Below, piece after piece: positions 9,931-21,628 of a stretch of DNA of 64,000 nucleotides; position 1 is the first letter of the stretch; every line of letters begins with the position of its first letter. Where the stretch lies: assembly GCF_000298075.1 (NCBI RefSeq), contig NZ_JH815593.1, positions 277,519 through 341,518 of the forward strand, given 5' to 3'. Below the pieces are notes generated by a model. That model searched no databases and was not told the origin of the DNA. It worked only from the letters and a program-made list of their open reading frames with translations. The DNA comes from Staphylococcus massiliensis CCUG 55927 (GTDB lineage Bacteria; Bacillota; Bacilli; Staphylococcales; Staphylococcaceae). The position numbers and the translations under genes were made by a program.

Positions 9931-10096
9931 TAAAAAACGCCCCAAGACAAAGATTAACTCTAAGTCTTGGGACGAATTATGTATGATAATCCGCGGTTCC
10001 ACCCAAATTAGTGTAGCCACTCGCTTTACATGAAATTGTATCTTACGCCAAATTAATTGCTAAGCTCACACCATCCTTAGCTCGCTTCAATCTTTA
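9931..10096 (-). ncRNA. T-box leader (tRNA-Gly responsive) of glyS
   Basis: Read on the minus strand, the leader contains the T-box core TGGGTGGAACCGCGG (9991-10005). It then has a terminator whose arms CGTCCCAAGAC and GTCTTGGGGCG (9974-9938) precede a run of T. The T-box element can pair with the 5' arm region to form the antiterminator. The leader is short, like known glyQS T-boxes that lack Stem II. A GGC triplet near 10050 may be the specifier; I did not fold Stem I. The rest of the 9907-10234 gap holds the two divergent promoters. Confidence 0.9.
9932..9974 (-). terminator. T-box attenuator terminator
   Basis: Arms 9964-9974 and 9938-9948 form an 11-bp stem including one G-U pair, followed (minus strand) by a six-base T tract at 9937-9932. 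It is expected to form when tRNA-Gly is charged. Confidence 0.85.
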
Positions 10097-10124
10097 TTTT
10101 AAGTTAAAGGCATATTTAAGGCAA
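10096..10124 (-). promoter_or_regulatory. Promoter of the glyS T-box transcript
   Basis: On the minus strand: TTGCCT (10124-10119), 17-base spacer, TAAAAT (10101-10096). The predicted start falls just before the T-box Stem I. Confidence 0.55.
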
Positions 10125-10148
10125 GTAAAATGATGCTTTTCACCAAGT

Positions 10149-10177
10149 TTGTCGTTTCAATTGTTAAAGGGTATAAT
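10149..10177 (+). promoter_or_regulatory. Promoter of ccpN-ppsR
   Basis: TTGTCG (10149-10154), 17-base spacer, perfect TATAAT (10172-10177). It diverges from the glyS promoter 25 bases away. Confidence 0.6.
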
Positions 10178-10234
10178 AGGAATTATTAATTAAATTGTTT
10201 GCCCATGATTAAATTGAGGTTGTATTTCAAAGGG

Positions 10235-10864
10235 GTGATTCCAATAGAACTCAATTCAAGGCAAGAGAAAATCATTGAAATTGTAAAAAGGGATGGACCC
10301 ATTACAGGTGAGAAAATTGCAGATAAGCTTGATTTAACGCGTGCTACCTTAAGACCGGATTTAGCAATTTTAACAATGGCAGGCTATTTAGAAGCAAGAC
10401 CACGTGTAGGTTACTTCTATTCAGGAAAATCAAGTTCTCAATTATTAACTGAGAAGTTTAAACATTATCTCGTTAAAGATTATAAATCAACACCTGTTAT
10501 TTTAAAGAGTAATGTAACCGTTTATGAAGCCATATGCACCATTTTCTTAGAGGATGTCGGTACGCTATTCATCGTTAACAGTGACAACGATCTAATTGGT
10601 GTATGTTCACGTAAAGATTTATTGCGCGCTTCGATGGCAGGTCAAGATATCCATAACATACCTGTTAATGTCATTATGACAAGAATGCCGAATATAGTGC
10701 TTTTAAAGGATGACGACTTAGTGCTTTATGCTGCGAATCAAATGATTGAGCGAGAAATTGATTCGATTCCTATCGTTTCTGAAAAGCCAAACGGTAAGTA
10801 TGAAGTGACGGGGCGTATATCGAAGACGACGATTACAAAGCTATTTGTGTCATTATTTAAGTAA
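10235..10864 (+). CDS. ccpN: CcpN-like transcriptional regulator (HTH + tandem CBS)
   Basis: Regulator of gluconeogenic genes in Bacillus. An N-terminal winged helix-turn-helix (about 5-60, GPITGEKIADKL then TRATLRPDLAILTM) is followed by two CBS domains (about 75-205). The N-terminus should be close to IELNSRQEKI; GTG 10235 gives 209 residues, near the Bacillus length. The start is not certain: AAAGGG directly abuts that GTG, while ATG 10205 lacks a Shine-Dalgarno. The next gene, ppsR, is its usual partner. Confidence 0.85.
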   Translation: MIPIELNSRQEKIIEIVKRDGPITGEKIADKLDLTRATLRPDLAILTMAGYLEARPRVGYFYSGKSSSQLLTEKFKHYLVKDYKSTPVILKSNVTVYEAICTIFLEDVGTLFIVNSDNDLIGVCSRKDLLRASMAGQDIHNIPVNVIMTRMPNIVLLKDDDLVLYAANQMIEREIDSIPIVSEKPNGKYEVTGRISKTTITKLFVSLFK

Positions 10865-10879
10865 CAGGAGGAGTTAATC

Positions 10880-11707
10880 ATGGAAAGAGTAAAGATTATC
10901 ATTGCCTCGGATTCTGTAGGAGAAACTGCTGAATTAGTAGCAAAAGCATGTATTTCACAATACAATACACGTAATAAAATTACGGAAATCGTGCGTTATC
11001 CATATATTGAAACGAGAGAAAACATTGAAGAAGTGATTCAAGTAGCGAAAGATGAAGGGTGTATCATCGTTTATACGCTCGTTAAACCTGAAATTCGTGA
11101 ATATATGGAAGGCTTAATTCAAGAGGAAGAAATTGAGTCAGTTGATATTATGGGACCACTGATGCGTATCTTATCCGAGAAGTTTGAAGAGTTACCATAC
11201 AATGAACCTGGTATCGTGCATAAACTTGATGAAGCTTACTTTAAGAAAATAGAGGCAATCGAATTTGCGGTTAAATACGATGATGGTAAGGACCCTAAAG
11301 GTTTACCAAAAGCGGATATCGTATTAATTGGAGTTTCACGCACGTCTAAAACGCCGTTATCTCAATATCTTGCACATAAGCGATACAAAGTCATGAACGT
11401 ACCAATTGTACCTGAAGTTTCACCACCAGAAGCTTTATACGAAATTGATCCGAAGAAATGCATCGCCTTAAAAATCAGCGAAGCAAGTTTAAATACGATT
11501 CGCAAAGAGCGTTTAAAGCAGCTAGGTTTAGATGATTCTGCACGTTACGCGACAGATACACGTATTAAAGAAGAGCTCGAGTATTTCGAAACAATCGTAG
11601 AACGCATTGGATGCCCGGTACTTGATGTATCGAACAAAGCGATTGAAGAAACAGCTAACGATATTATGTATATTATTGAACAAAATAATTCCAATATGCA
11701 CTTTTAA
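10880..11707 (+). CDS. ppsR: PPDK regulatory protein, bifunctional kinase/phosphorylase (YqfL, DUF299)
   Basis: ADP-dependent Ser/Thr kinase and Pi-dependent phosphorylase family that switches pyruvate phosphate dikinase or PEP synthase off and on. The P-loop-like nucleotide motif GVSRTSKTP is near residues 154-162. 275 residues is normal. AGGAGG lies in front of the ATG, 15 bases after ccpN. No PPDK gene lies in the window, so the target is not seen; in Bacillus the protein also acts together with CcpN. Confidence 0.9.
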   Translation: MERVKIIIASDSVGETAELVAKACISQYNTRNKITEIVRYPYIETRENIEEVIQVAKDEGCIIVYTLVKPEIREYMEGLIQEEEIESVDIMGPLMRILSEKFEELPYNEPGIVHKLDEAYFKKIEAIEFAVKYDDGKDPKGLPKADIVLIGVSRTSKTPLSQYLAHKRYKVMNVPIVPEVSPPEALYEIDPKKCIALKISEASLNTIRKERLKQLGLDDSARYATDTRIKEELEYFETIVERIGCPVLDVSNKAIEETANDIMYIIEQNNSNMHF

Positions 11708-11737
11708 TTGTTATAATGTTTAAATATCTAATATAAT
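11708..11737 (+). promoter_or_regulatory. Candidate promoter of dnaG-sigA
   Basis: TTGTTA (11708-11713), 18-base spacer, TATAAT (11732-11737), about 50 bases before the dnaG start. Confidence 0.5.
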
Positions 11738-11785
11738 GTCTTTCGTATTTAATGACGAATTAGCTAGAATAATCAGGTGATAGGG

Positions 11786-14696
<2,911 letters not shown>

Positions 14697-14708
14697 TAAG
14701 GATAGAAG

Positions 14709-14743
14709 CTGGCTGTCTTTTAATAAGACAAGCCAGTTTTTTT
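14709..14743 (+). terminator. sigA terminator
   Basis: CTGGCTGTCTT (14709-14719) pairs with AAGACAAGCCAG (14725-14736, one bulged A), followed by seven T. Confidence 0.9.
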
Positions 14744-14774
14744 GTAGGTTTGATTAGTTTATATCTAAAGTTCT

Positions 14775-14852
14775 TTCCTTAACAGCATGCTTTCCTGGGG
14801 CGTGGCCTGAGCCTGTAGTCTCAGGACGCACGGAGTCAGCTGTTAAGGGAAT
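14775..14852 (+). repeat. Dispersed palindromic intergenic repeat, copy A
   Basis: Terminal inverted arms CCTTAACAGC (14777-14786) and GCTGTTAAGG (14839-14848) enclose an inner hairpin CCTGAG/CTCAGG (14806-14811 with 14820-14825, loop CCTGTAGT) extended by GCGT/ACGC. A second copy lies inverted at 24997-25088. The remaining sequence of this 331-base gap (to 15027) shows only one GGCTTTTCA copy at 14954 and a weak promoter-like TATGATAAAAT before trmK. Confidence 0.8.
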
Positions 14853-15027
14853 TAGGTTTCATAAACTACTTTTGAGGTGTTGAAATACTTATTACTTATT
14901 AAGATAATTTAAGGAAACGCGTTCAGGCACCCTAGACGATTGAATAACGATAGGGCTTTTCAATGAAGAGGGAAAATAAGTTATGATAAAATGACTTTAA
15001 ACGTAAATATATTTAAAAGGTGACATT

Positions 15028-15702
15028 ATGATTAATATCAATCAAAGATTAAAACACGTGAGTACTTATGTGACGGGCGATACGCTTGCTGACATTGGTT
15101 CTGATCACGCTTATTTACCGATTTATTTGATTCAAAACCAACACATCAAACGCGCGATTGCAGGTGAGGTTATTCACGGTCCTCTAAAAGCAGCGGAAGA
15201 CAATATCGCATCATATGGTTTAACATCATCGATTTCTGCGCGCTTAGGGAATGGATTAGCGGTCATTGACCCATCAGATGACGTTGATTGTATTACGATT
15301 TGCGGCATGGGCGGGCCACTCATTGCCGATATCTTAAACAATGGGGCGTCAAAACTCGTGAACCATCCTCGCTTAGTTTTACAATCTAACATTCAATCTG
15401 AGCCAATAAGACGCACGTTAAATGAGCTCAATTATAAAATTGTTGCGGAAGCGCTTGTTGAAGAGAAAGGGCATATCTATGAGATTATTGTAGCGGATCA
15501 AGGTGAGATGACGTTGAGCGACGAAGCTTATAAGTTCGGCCCTGAGTTATTACAAGAGAAAGATGCATTGTTTTATAAGAAGTGGGAACGAGAATTACAA
15601 GCACTTAAACGTATCCAAGCCCAACTTAATGAAGCATCACACCAAGAACGTCTGGCTGAAATCACCGCGCAAATTAAACAATTAGAAGAGGTGTTACGAT
15701 GA
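15028..15702 (+). CDS. trmK: tRNA m1A22 methyltransferase TrmK
   Basis: SAM-dependent methyltransferase (YqfN family) that forms 1-methyladenosine at tRNA position 22. The Rossmann SAM-binding motif LADIGSDHAYLP is at residues 20-31, with a second motif CGMGGPLI near 92. The C-terminal 60 residues form the family coiled coil. 224 residues. It overlaps the next gene by 4 bases (ATGA), so the two are cotranslated. Confidence 0.93.
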   Translation: MININQRLKHVSTYVTGDTLADIGSDHAYLPIYLIQNQHIKRAIAGEVIHGPLKAAEDNIASYGLTSSISARLGNGLAVIDPSDDVDCITICGMGGPLIADILNNGASKLVNHPRLVLQSNIQSEPIRRTLNELNYKIVAEALVEEKGHIYEIIVADQGEMTLSDEAYKFGPELLQEKDALFYKKWERELQALKRIQAQLNEASHQERLAEITAQIKQLEEVLR

Positions 15703-16796
15703 TTGTTAAAGAATTACTTTCTAAAATTGAAACGCACGTTCCGTTTTATACAGCGGAATCATGGGATAATGTTGGTTTATTAATAGGTGACGCGTCTCAA
15801 GAGGTTAATCGCATTATGACGTGCTTAGATTGTACGCTCGAAGTTGTTGACGAGGCGATTGAAGCTAAAGTAGATACGATTGTTGCGCACCATCCACTTA
15901 TCTTTAAAGGGGTTAAGTCTATTACAGAAGATGGTTACGGCACAATTATTCGTAAGTTAATTAAGCACGACATAAACTTAATCGCCTTGCATACGAATTT
16001 AGATGTTTATGAGAAAGGCGTCAACCATATGCTTGCGTCTAAATTAGGTTTAAGCGATGTTAAAATTTTAAATCCACAGTATGAAGATTATTATAAAGTG
16101 CAAGTATTTATTCCGAAAGAGAATGCCGATGACTTTAAGGAAGCATTAAGCAAAGAAGGTATTGCGAAAGATGGCGACTATGAATATTGCTTCTTCCAAG
16201 TTGAAGGTAATGGCCAGTTTAGACCTGTAGAAGGTGCAGATCCTTATTTAGGCGAAATTGGTAAGATCGAGAACGTTAACGAACTGCGCATGGAGTTCAT
16301 GATTCAAGAACACGAGCGTATGAAGACAGAACAATTAATTTATAAACATCATCCGTATGAGACACCAGTATTTGATTTCATTCGATTAGATAAGGAAATG
16401 ACGCGTGGTCTCGGCGTGATTGGTGAACTTCAAGAAGCGAAGGCAGTTCCAGGATTCGTTCAAGACGTTAAGTCTCAACTTGATATGCCGAGCGTTCGTT
16501 TCATTGGCGATAAGCGTGCGTCGATTAAGAAAGTTGCGATTATCGGTGGTAGTGGCATCGGTTTCGAATATAAAGCAAAAGCCCTAGGCGCGGACATCTT
16601 TATTACAGGTGATATCAAACACCATGAAGCACTAGACGCTAAAATCAATGGTATGAACTTATTAGACATTAATCACTACAGTGAATACGTCATGAAAGAT
16701 GGACTTAAAGCATTATTAGAAGATTGGTTAGGTAAAGAAAGTTCTGTTTCAATCGTAGCTTCTACTTTAAATACAGATCCTTATGATTATATGTAA
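15699..16796 (+). CDS. Nif3-like dinuclear metal-centre protein (YqfO/DUF34)
   Basis: Hexameric dinuclear-metal protein often annotated as GTP cyclohydrolase 1 type 2; its physiological role is unsettled. Metal-binding motifs are AHHPLIFKG (near 66), HTNLD (near 98) and NHYSEY near the C-terminus. The 365-residue length includes the inserted PII/CutA-like domain (about 130-235) seen in Gram-positive members. The conserved trmK-nif3 gene pair overlaps by 4 bases. Confidence 0.92.
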   Translation: MIVKELLSKIETHVPFYTAESWDNVGLLIGDASQEVNRIMTCLDCTLEVVDEAIEAKVDTIVAHHPLIFKGVKSITEDGYGTIIRKLIKHDINLIALHTNLDVYEKGVNHMLASKLGLSDVKILNPQYEDYYKVQVFIPKENADDFKEALSKEGIAKDGDYEYCFFQVEGNGQFRPVEGADPYLGEIGKIENVNELRMEFMIQEHERMKTEQLIYKHHPYETPVFDFIRLDKEMTRGLGVIGELQEAKAVPGFVQDVKSQLDMPSVRFIGDKRASIKKVAIIGGSGIGFEYKAKALGADIFITGDIKHHEALDAKINGMNLLDINHYSEYVMKDGLKALLEDWLGKESSVSIVASTLNTDPYDYM

Positions 16797-16808
16797 TGAC
16801 ATAGGTAG

Positions 16809-16843
16809 GAATTCAAGCTAAGGTGGCTTGAATTCTTTTTTTT
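16809..16843 (+). terminator. trmK-nif3 terminator
   Basis: GAATTCAAGC (16809-16818) pairs perfectly with GCTTGAATTC (16826-16835), followed by eight T. Confidence 0.9.
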
Positions 16844-16924
16844 GGTTGGAGGCGGTTAGGAAAAGTACGAAATGGTTGTGTTGATTCAGTGGGGGTGACG
16901 GTAAGGAGGGTATTACAGAGGGCT

Positions 16925-16999
16925 TGAGACTTGATTAAGTTTCGCTCATCAAGTTTCAATCGGCTTGAAAAGCGATTACAGTTCTTTCATCAAGTCTCA
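16925..16999. repeat. Long-range inverted repeat with an alternative pairing arm
   Basis: TGAGACTTGAT (16925-16935) pairs perfectly with ATCAAGTCTCA (16989-16999). A near-copy of the second arm, ATCAAGTTTCA (16948-16958), can pair with the same first arm, so two folds exclude each other. AATCGGCTT/AAGCGATT forms an inner hairpin. Apart from the flanking terminators and this element, the 16797-17115 gap shows nothing I recognise. Confidence 0.55.
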
Positions 17000-17058
17000 T
17001 CCCGTCCTAGTACACCGCGATATTCGCCAAATTCCTCATGAAATCGATCTTTCTCCAC

Positions 17059-17094
17059 AAAAAAGAAGAATCTGGACGCTTAAGTTCCAGATTC
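17059..17094 (-). terminator. ispH terminator
   Basis: On the minus strand GAATCTGGA (17094-17086) pairs with TCCAGATTC (17076-17068). A T tract at 17064-17059 follows after TTC. Confidence 0.8.
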
Positions 17095-17115
17095 TCCTCT
17101 ATATAAACAAGTAGA

Positions 17116-18084
17116 TTATTCCATAATCTTAACTGGTTGTGCTTTTTTAATTTTAGGTAAGATTTTTTCAACAGGCACATTTGAACGTAGTTCTTCAGTT
17201 GATGGTTCTAACGGATTATAGTCTTTAAGATATTTAATAACTTCTTTAACAATCGGTGTAGGCGTAGAAGCACCAGCTGTGACAGCTACAGTTTCAACAC
17301 CTTCAAGCCATGCTGTATCAAGTTGTGAGATATCTGAAATGCGATGTGCATTTGTATGCGCGATATCTTTTGAAACTTGAGCTAGGCGGTTTGAGTTATT
17401 ACTCTTAGGATCGCCAACTACGATTAATAAATCTGCTTCTTCAGCTTGCGTCGCAACAGCTTCTTGACGAACTTGCGTTGCTTGGCAGATTTCTTCATGT
17501 TGTTCAATATGTGGGTACTTGTCTTCTAAATCTTCCATAAGATGTTGAACATCCCATTGTGACATCGTTGTTTGGTTCGTCACGATAAGCGGATATTGTG
17601 CTAAATCATCTGACAGTGCTTCAACATCATCTTTCGTTTCAACTAAATGCACGATATCAGGTGCGACACCAACTGCACCTTCTGGCTCAGGATGTCCTTT
17701 TTTACCTATATAGATGACATGATAACCTTCATCTCGTTTTTGACGGATAAGGTTGTGTGTATTCTCAACGTCTGGACACGTAGCATCAATGCACGTAAGT
17801 CCTTTTTCTTTAGCACGACGTTTAACTTCTGGTGAGACACCATGTGCTGTGAAAATAACTGTACCTTCATCAATTTGATCCAAGATTTCTAAACGGTTAG
17901 GACCATCTAATGTAATAATGCCGTCTTCTTTAAATGCATCCGTTACATGTTTATTATGTACAATCATTCCTAAGATATAAATCGGGCGTGGAAGTGACTT
18001 ATCTAAAGATGCGTTACGAGCAATCACCATAGCGTCTACCACACCGTAGCAGTAGCCTCTTGGCGTAATTTTTACGAGTTCCAT
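17116..18084 (-). CDS. ispH: 4-hydroxy-3-methylbut-2-enyl diphosphate reductase IspH (LytB)
   Basis: Last step of the MEP isoprenoid pathway: HMBPP to IPP and DMAPP using a 4Fe-4S cluster. Cluster cysteines are C12 (RGYCYGV), C103 (DATCPDV) and C200 (EEICQAT). Substrate-binding His and Glu occur in [13 protein letters not shown] and GHPEPEGA. 322 residues. AGGAGG lies before the ATG. It stands next to nif3 and cshB, as in Bacillus. With ispG and dxs in the same window it shows that the MEP route is used. Confidence 0.97.
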   Translation of the reverse strand: MELVKITPRGYCYGVVDAMVIARNASLDKSLPRPIYILGMIVHNKHVTDAFKEDGIITLDGPNRLEILDQIDEGTVIFTAHGVSPEVKRRAKEKGLTCIDATCPDVENTHNLIRQKRDEGYHVIYIGKKGHPEPEGAVGVAPDIVHLVETKDDVEALSDDLAQYPLIVTNQTTMSQWDVQHLMEDLEDKYPHIEQHEEICQATQVRQEAVATQAEEADLLIVVGDPKSNNSNRLAQVSKDIAHTNAHRISDISQLDTAWLEGVETVAVTAGASTPTPIVKEVIKYLKDYNPLEPSTEELRSNVPVEKILPKIKKAQPVKIME

Positions 18085-18108
18085 GAATGTGCCTCCTTCT
18101 TTACTCTC

Positions 18109-18117
18109 ATTATATCA
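18109..18117 (-). promoter_or_regulatory. Extended -10 promoter of ispH
   Basis: Minus strand TGATATAAT (18117-18109). A weak TTTCAA stands 17 bases upstream of the TATAAT. It lies about 25 bases before the ispH start. Confidence 0.5.
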
Positions 18118-18277
18118 ACTTAGATACACGATTGAAATAGATTGAGTATCGGTCGAATGATGTAATTTAATTGCATGATTCACTCATTTATTACACAATA
18201 AAGATAACACGTGACGACAGTAACGTCATACGATGCGGTGAAACGAGAAAGGATTTAAGGTGAAATCTTATTTAAAA

Positions 18278-18308
18278 TGTTCAAAAGTGAACACTTTTCC
18301 TTTATAAT
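18278..18308 (+). promoter_or_regulatory. cshB promoter region with overlapping palindrome
   Basis: TATAAT is at 18303-18308, with a weak -35 TTCAAA at 18280-18285. A perfect palindrome TGTTCA-AAAG-TGAACA (18278-18293) lies over the -35 and could be an operator; AAAAGTG/CACTTTT forms an alternative stem. Confidence 0.45.
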
Positions 18309-18339
18309 AGATAAGATGAAATTTTAAGGAGGCCACAAA

Positions 18340-19674
18340 ATGGCAAACCATCCGTTTTCGCACTTTAATTTACAACCTGAATTAATTGATGCGGTTAAAG
18401 ATTTAAACTTCGATAAACCAACTGACATACAAATGCGTATTATCCCTAAAATATTTAAAGGGGCAAATATAATCGGTCAATCACAAACTGGTACAGGTAA
18501 GTCACATGCATTCTTACTACCACTTGTGAACATGGCAGATCCTGATGTGAAAGAACCACAAATGATTGTGCTTGCGCCAACTCGTGAGCTTGCGACGCAG
18601 TTATTTGATGCATGCCGTCACTTAACGTCTTTTAAAGAAGGGGTTAAAGTGAGCTTATTTATTGGCGGCACTGACTTTGAAAAGGACAAGCAGAAAGCAA
18701 GAACGCAACCTCAAATTATTATCGGTACGCCTACGCGTATTAACGATTTAGCAAACGAAGGGGAACTTCACGTTCACTTAGCGACACACTTAGTTGTCGA
18801 TGAGGCAGACCTAATGATTGATTTAGGTTTAATTGACGATGTCGACCACGTCGCTGCTCGTCTAAGCGATGATGCGAAACTCGCCGTATTCAGTGCTACG
18901 ATTCCGAAATCACTCTATCCATTTCTTAATAAATACTTAGAGAACCCTGAATTTGTTGAGGTTGAGTCTCATCAGAAGAATAAGAAGAATATCACATTCT
19001 ATTTAATTCCAACGAAGGGTGCCGAGAAGCTCGATAAAGCAAAAGCCCTTATCGACATCTTAAATCCTTATTTATGTATTATCTTCTGTAATAGCCGTGA
19101 TAATGCTGATGTGCTTGCGAAACAATTAAATGAAACAGGCTTAAAAGTCGGTATGATTCATGGTGGGTTAACACCTCGTGAACGTAAGCAACAAATGAAA
19201 CGTATTCGTAATTTAGAATTCCAATATGTTATTGCGAGTGACCTTGCATCACGTGGTATAGATATCGAAGGTGTTAGTCACGTTATTAACTATGATGTAC
19301 CTAAAGATATTGATTTCTTTACACATCGTGTTGGTCGTACAGGACGCGGTAATTATAAAGGTATCGCAATTACACTTTACACGCCTGACGAAGAAGATAA
19401 AATTGCTTTAGTTGAAGATAAAGGTTATAAATTTGAAAACGTCGATATTAAGAACGGAGAATTAAAACCAATTAAAGCCCACAACACGCGTAAAGTACGT
19501 AAAAAGCAAGACGATCATCTAGAACAACAACTTAAAAACAAGCTTAAACGTAACAATAAGAAACGTGTTAAACCAGGCTATAAAAAGAAATTTAAGTTTG
19601 AACTTGAAGAATTAAAACGTAAAGAACGTCGTAAATATAGTAAGAGACGTAATAGACAGAATAGAAAAGGTTAG
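18340..19674 (+). CDS. cshB: DEAD-box ATP-dependent RNA helicase CshB
   Basis: RNA helicase with all core motifs: motif I SQTGTGKS, motif II DEAD (VVDEADLMID), motif III SAT, motif VI HRVGRTGRG. The 90-residue Lys/Arg-rich C-terminal tail is typical of the Bacillus CshB/YqfR group involved in cold adaptation and ribosome assembly. 444 residues. GGAGG precedes the ATG. It lies 12 bases upstream of nfo, the same pair as in Bacillus. Confidence 0.94.
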   Translation: MANHPFSHFNLQPELIDAVKDLNFDKPTDIQMRIIPKIFKGANIIGQSQTGTGKSHAFLLPLVNMADPDVKEPQMIVLAPTRELATQLFDACRHLTSFKEGVKVSLFIGGTDFEKDKQKARTQPQIIIGTPTRINDLANEGELHVHLATHLVVDEADLMIDLGLIDDVDHVAARLSDDAKLAVFSATIPKSLYPFLNKYLENPEFVEVESHQKNKKNITFYLIPTKGAEKLDKAKALIDILNPYLCIIFCNSRDNADVLAKQLNETGLKVGMIHGGLTPRERKQQMKRIRNLEFQYVIASDLASRGIDIEGVSHVINYDVPKDIDFFTHRVGRTGRGNYKGIAITLYTPDEEDKIALVEDKGYKFENVDIKNGELKPIKAHNTRKVRKKQDDHLEQQLKNKLKRNNKKRVKPGYKKKFKFELEELKRKERRKYSKRRNRQNRKG

Positions 19675-19686
19675 GAGAATGACTTT

Positions 19687-20577
19687 ATGTTAATTGGCTC
19701 TCATGTATCTATGAATGGTAAGAAAATGCTACAAGGTTCGGCTGAAGAAGCGCACAAGTACGATGCTTCAACATTTATGATTTATACAGGTGCGCCGCAA
19801 AACACACGCCGTAAAAGCATCGAAGATTTAAATATTGAAGCGGGTAAGAAAGCGATGGAAGAGTATGGTCTTTCAAACCTTGTCGTTCATGCACCATATA
19901 TCATCAACATTGCGAATACACAAAAGCCTCACGTCTTCGAACTTGGTGTAGATTTCTTACAAAAAGAAATTGAACGTACTGAAGCTTTAGGTGCTAAAGA
20001 TATCGTATTACATCCTGGTTCTCACGTAGGTGCAGGTGTAGACGTTGGTATTAAACGTATTATTGAAGGTCTTAACGAAGTACTTACTAATGATAATGAC
20101 GTTCGTATTGCGCTTGAGACGATGGCAGGAAAAGGCTCTGAGATTGGACGTTCATTCGAAGAGATTGCTCAAATTATGGAAGGCGTTAACCATAACGAAC
20201 GATTATCAGTATGCTTCGACACATGTCATACACATGATGCTGGCTATAATGTTAAAGAAGATTTCGATGGCGTGTTAGAGGAATTTGATAAAATCATAGG
20301 TGTAGATCGCATTAAAGTGCTTCACGTTAACGACAGTAAGAATCCAATGGGCGCTCATAAAGATAGACACGAAAACATTGGCTTTGGACACATTGGATTT
20401 GATGCACTCAACTACATCGTGCATCACGATACATTCAAAGATATTCCTAAAATCTTAGAAACACCTTATGTTGGTGAGGATAAGAAGAATAAGAAACCAC
20501 CATATAAATTTGAAATTGAATCATTCCGTAACCAAACATTCGATATGAACTTAAAAGAAAAAATTATGAATCAATAA
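19687..20577 (+). CDS. nfo: Endonuclease IV (AP endonuclease)
   Basis: Trinuclear-zinc apurinic/apyrimidinic endonuclease of base excision repair. Metal-ligand motifs are conserved: [60 protein letters not shown] sequence (read in parts) and ILETP. 296 residues, normal for the family. It probably shares a transcript with cshB. Confidence 0.96.
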   Translation: MLIGSHVSMNGKKMLQGSAEEAHKYDASTFMIYTGAPQNTRRKSIEDLNIEAGKKAMEEYGLSNLVVHAPYIINIANTQKPHVFELGVDFLQKEIERTEALGAKDIVLHPGSHVGAGVDVGIKRIIEGLNEVLTNDNDVRIALETMAGKGSEIGRSFEEIAQIMEGVNHNERLSVCFDTCHTHDAGYNVKEDFDGVLEEFDKIIGVDRIKVLHVNDSKNPMGAHKDRHENIGFGHIGFDALNYIVHHDTFKDIPKILETPYVGEDKKNKKPPYKFEIESFRNQTFDMNLKEKIMNQ

Positions 20578-20582
20578 TTTAT

Positions 20583-20616
20583 GATGCATCCGCTTTGTAA
20601 GTGGATGCTTTTTTAA
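20583..20616 (+). terminator. nfo terminator
   Basis: GCATCC and CT pair with AG and GGATGC around a short loop, followed by six T. Confidence 0.8.
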
Positions 20617-20741
20617 TAGGGTGAAGATACCTTTGAATATTTAAAATTTGTAAATTCTAATTAAATAATTATTTAGATTATTCGTAAGATATATACCTCT
20701 TTTTTCAATTAGTATATGATTTGTTGAGGGAGGTTATACAA

Positions 20742-21512
20742 ATGAATATCACACTTATTTCGATGACATTACTTGCAGTTGGTTTATTGTTATTTATGGC
20801 GAGTCGTATTGAAAGTGCTTTTAAAGTGAGAAAAGGTTTAATTGTACTAACGGCTATCGCAACTTTAGTTGGCGTAACTACATACCAAGCACCAAGCGAA
20901 TCGGTTCAAGCAGCTGAATCTTCAGATGATAACTTCAAAGACTTAACAAAATATGAGGCTACATATTCAGAAGCAGTTGACGGTGACACAGTGAGATTAA
21001 ATTTAAACGGCAAGCAAGAAACGTTTAGATTCTTATTAGTGGATACACCTGAAACAAAACACCCTGATATTGGCGTTGAACCATACGGCCCAGAGGCTGC
21101 AGCATTCACGAAGAAGAAATTAGAGAACGCTGAGAAAATTGAAGTGGAATTTGACGTTGGTGAAAAACGTGACAAATATGGTCGCTTGCTTGCTTATATT
21201 TATGTGGATGGCCAAATGTTAAACAATCTACTAGTGAAAAATGGTTTAGCAGAAATTAAATACGTTTACCCACCAAGCACGACATACTTACCTCAGCTTC
21301 AAAAAAGCCAAGAATACGCAAAACAGAATAAATTAAATCTATGGTCAAGCGATGAAACAGCGCCTGACACACCTGATGAAAATACTGATAACGATTTCAG
21401 TAATTGTTCTGAACTACGTAAAGTTTATCCAGAAGGTGTTTCAAAAGATCACCCAGCATACAAGTCATCTTTAGATGGTGACAAAGATGGTTACGCTTGT
21501 GAAGTAGGTTAA
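20742..21512 (+). CDS. Thermonuclease-family nuclease with Excalibur domain
   Basis: Probable exported nuclease. Residues about 3-20 and 32-48 are hydrophobic and are followed by VQAAES, a possible signal-peptidase site. The SNase domain (about 70-205) closely resembles S. aureus nuclease and keeps D82, R96, D101, E104 and R148, equivalent to D21, R35, D40, E43 and R87. The C-terminal Excalibur domain is [15 protein letters not shown] followed by the calcium-loop-like [13 protein letters not shown] 20742 has GGGAGG upstream; a TTG 21 bases earlier overlaps that site. 256 residues. A degenerate paralogue follows in tandem. Confidence 0.93.
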   Translation: MNITLISMTLLAVGLLLFMASRIESAFKVRKGLIVLTAIATLVGVTTYQAPSESVQAAESSDDNFKDLTKYEATYSEAVDGDTVRLNLNGKQETFRFLLVDTPETKHPDIGVEPYGPEAAAFTKKKLENAEKIEVEFDVGEKRDKYGRLLAYIYVDGQMLNNLLVKNGLAEIKYVYPPSTTYLPQLQKSQEYAKQNKLNLWSSDETAPDTPDENTDNDFSNCSELRKVYPEGVSKDHPAYKSSLDGDKDGYACEVG

Positions 21513-21518
21513 TGGATT

Positions 21519-21549
21519 AAACCGGCACTTGATGTGTCGGTTTATTTTT
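21519..21549 (+). terminator. Terminator of the first nuclease gene
   Basis: AAACCGGCAC pairs with GTGTCGGTTT (one G-U) around TTGAT, followed by ATTTTT. Its core of 24 bases is identical to the terminator of the next gene. Confidence 0.85.
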
Positions 21550-21628
21550 GTGAAAAAACGCTAAAATACTATACATTATTTATAAAGTATCTATAATTAT
21601 ATTATACAGTTTGAAAGGAAGATGTAAT

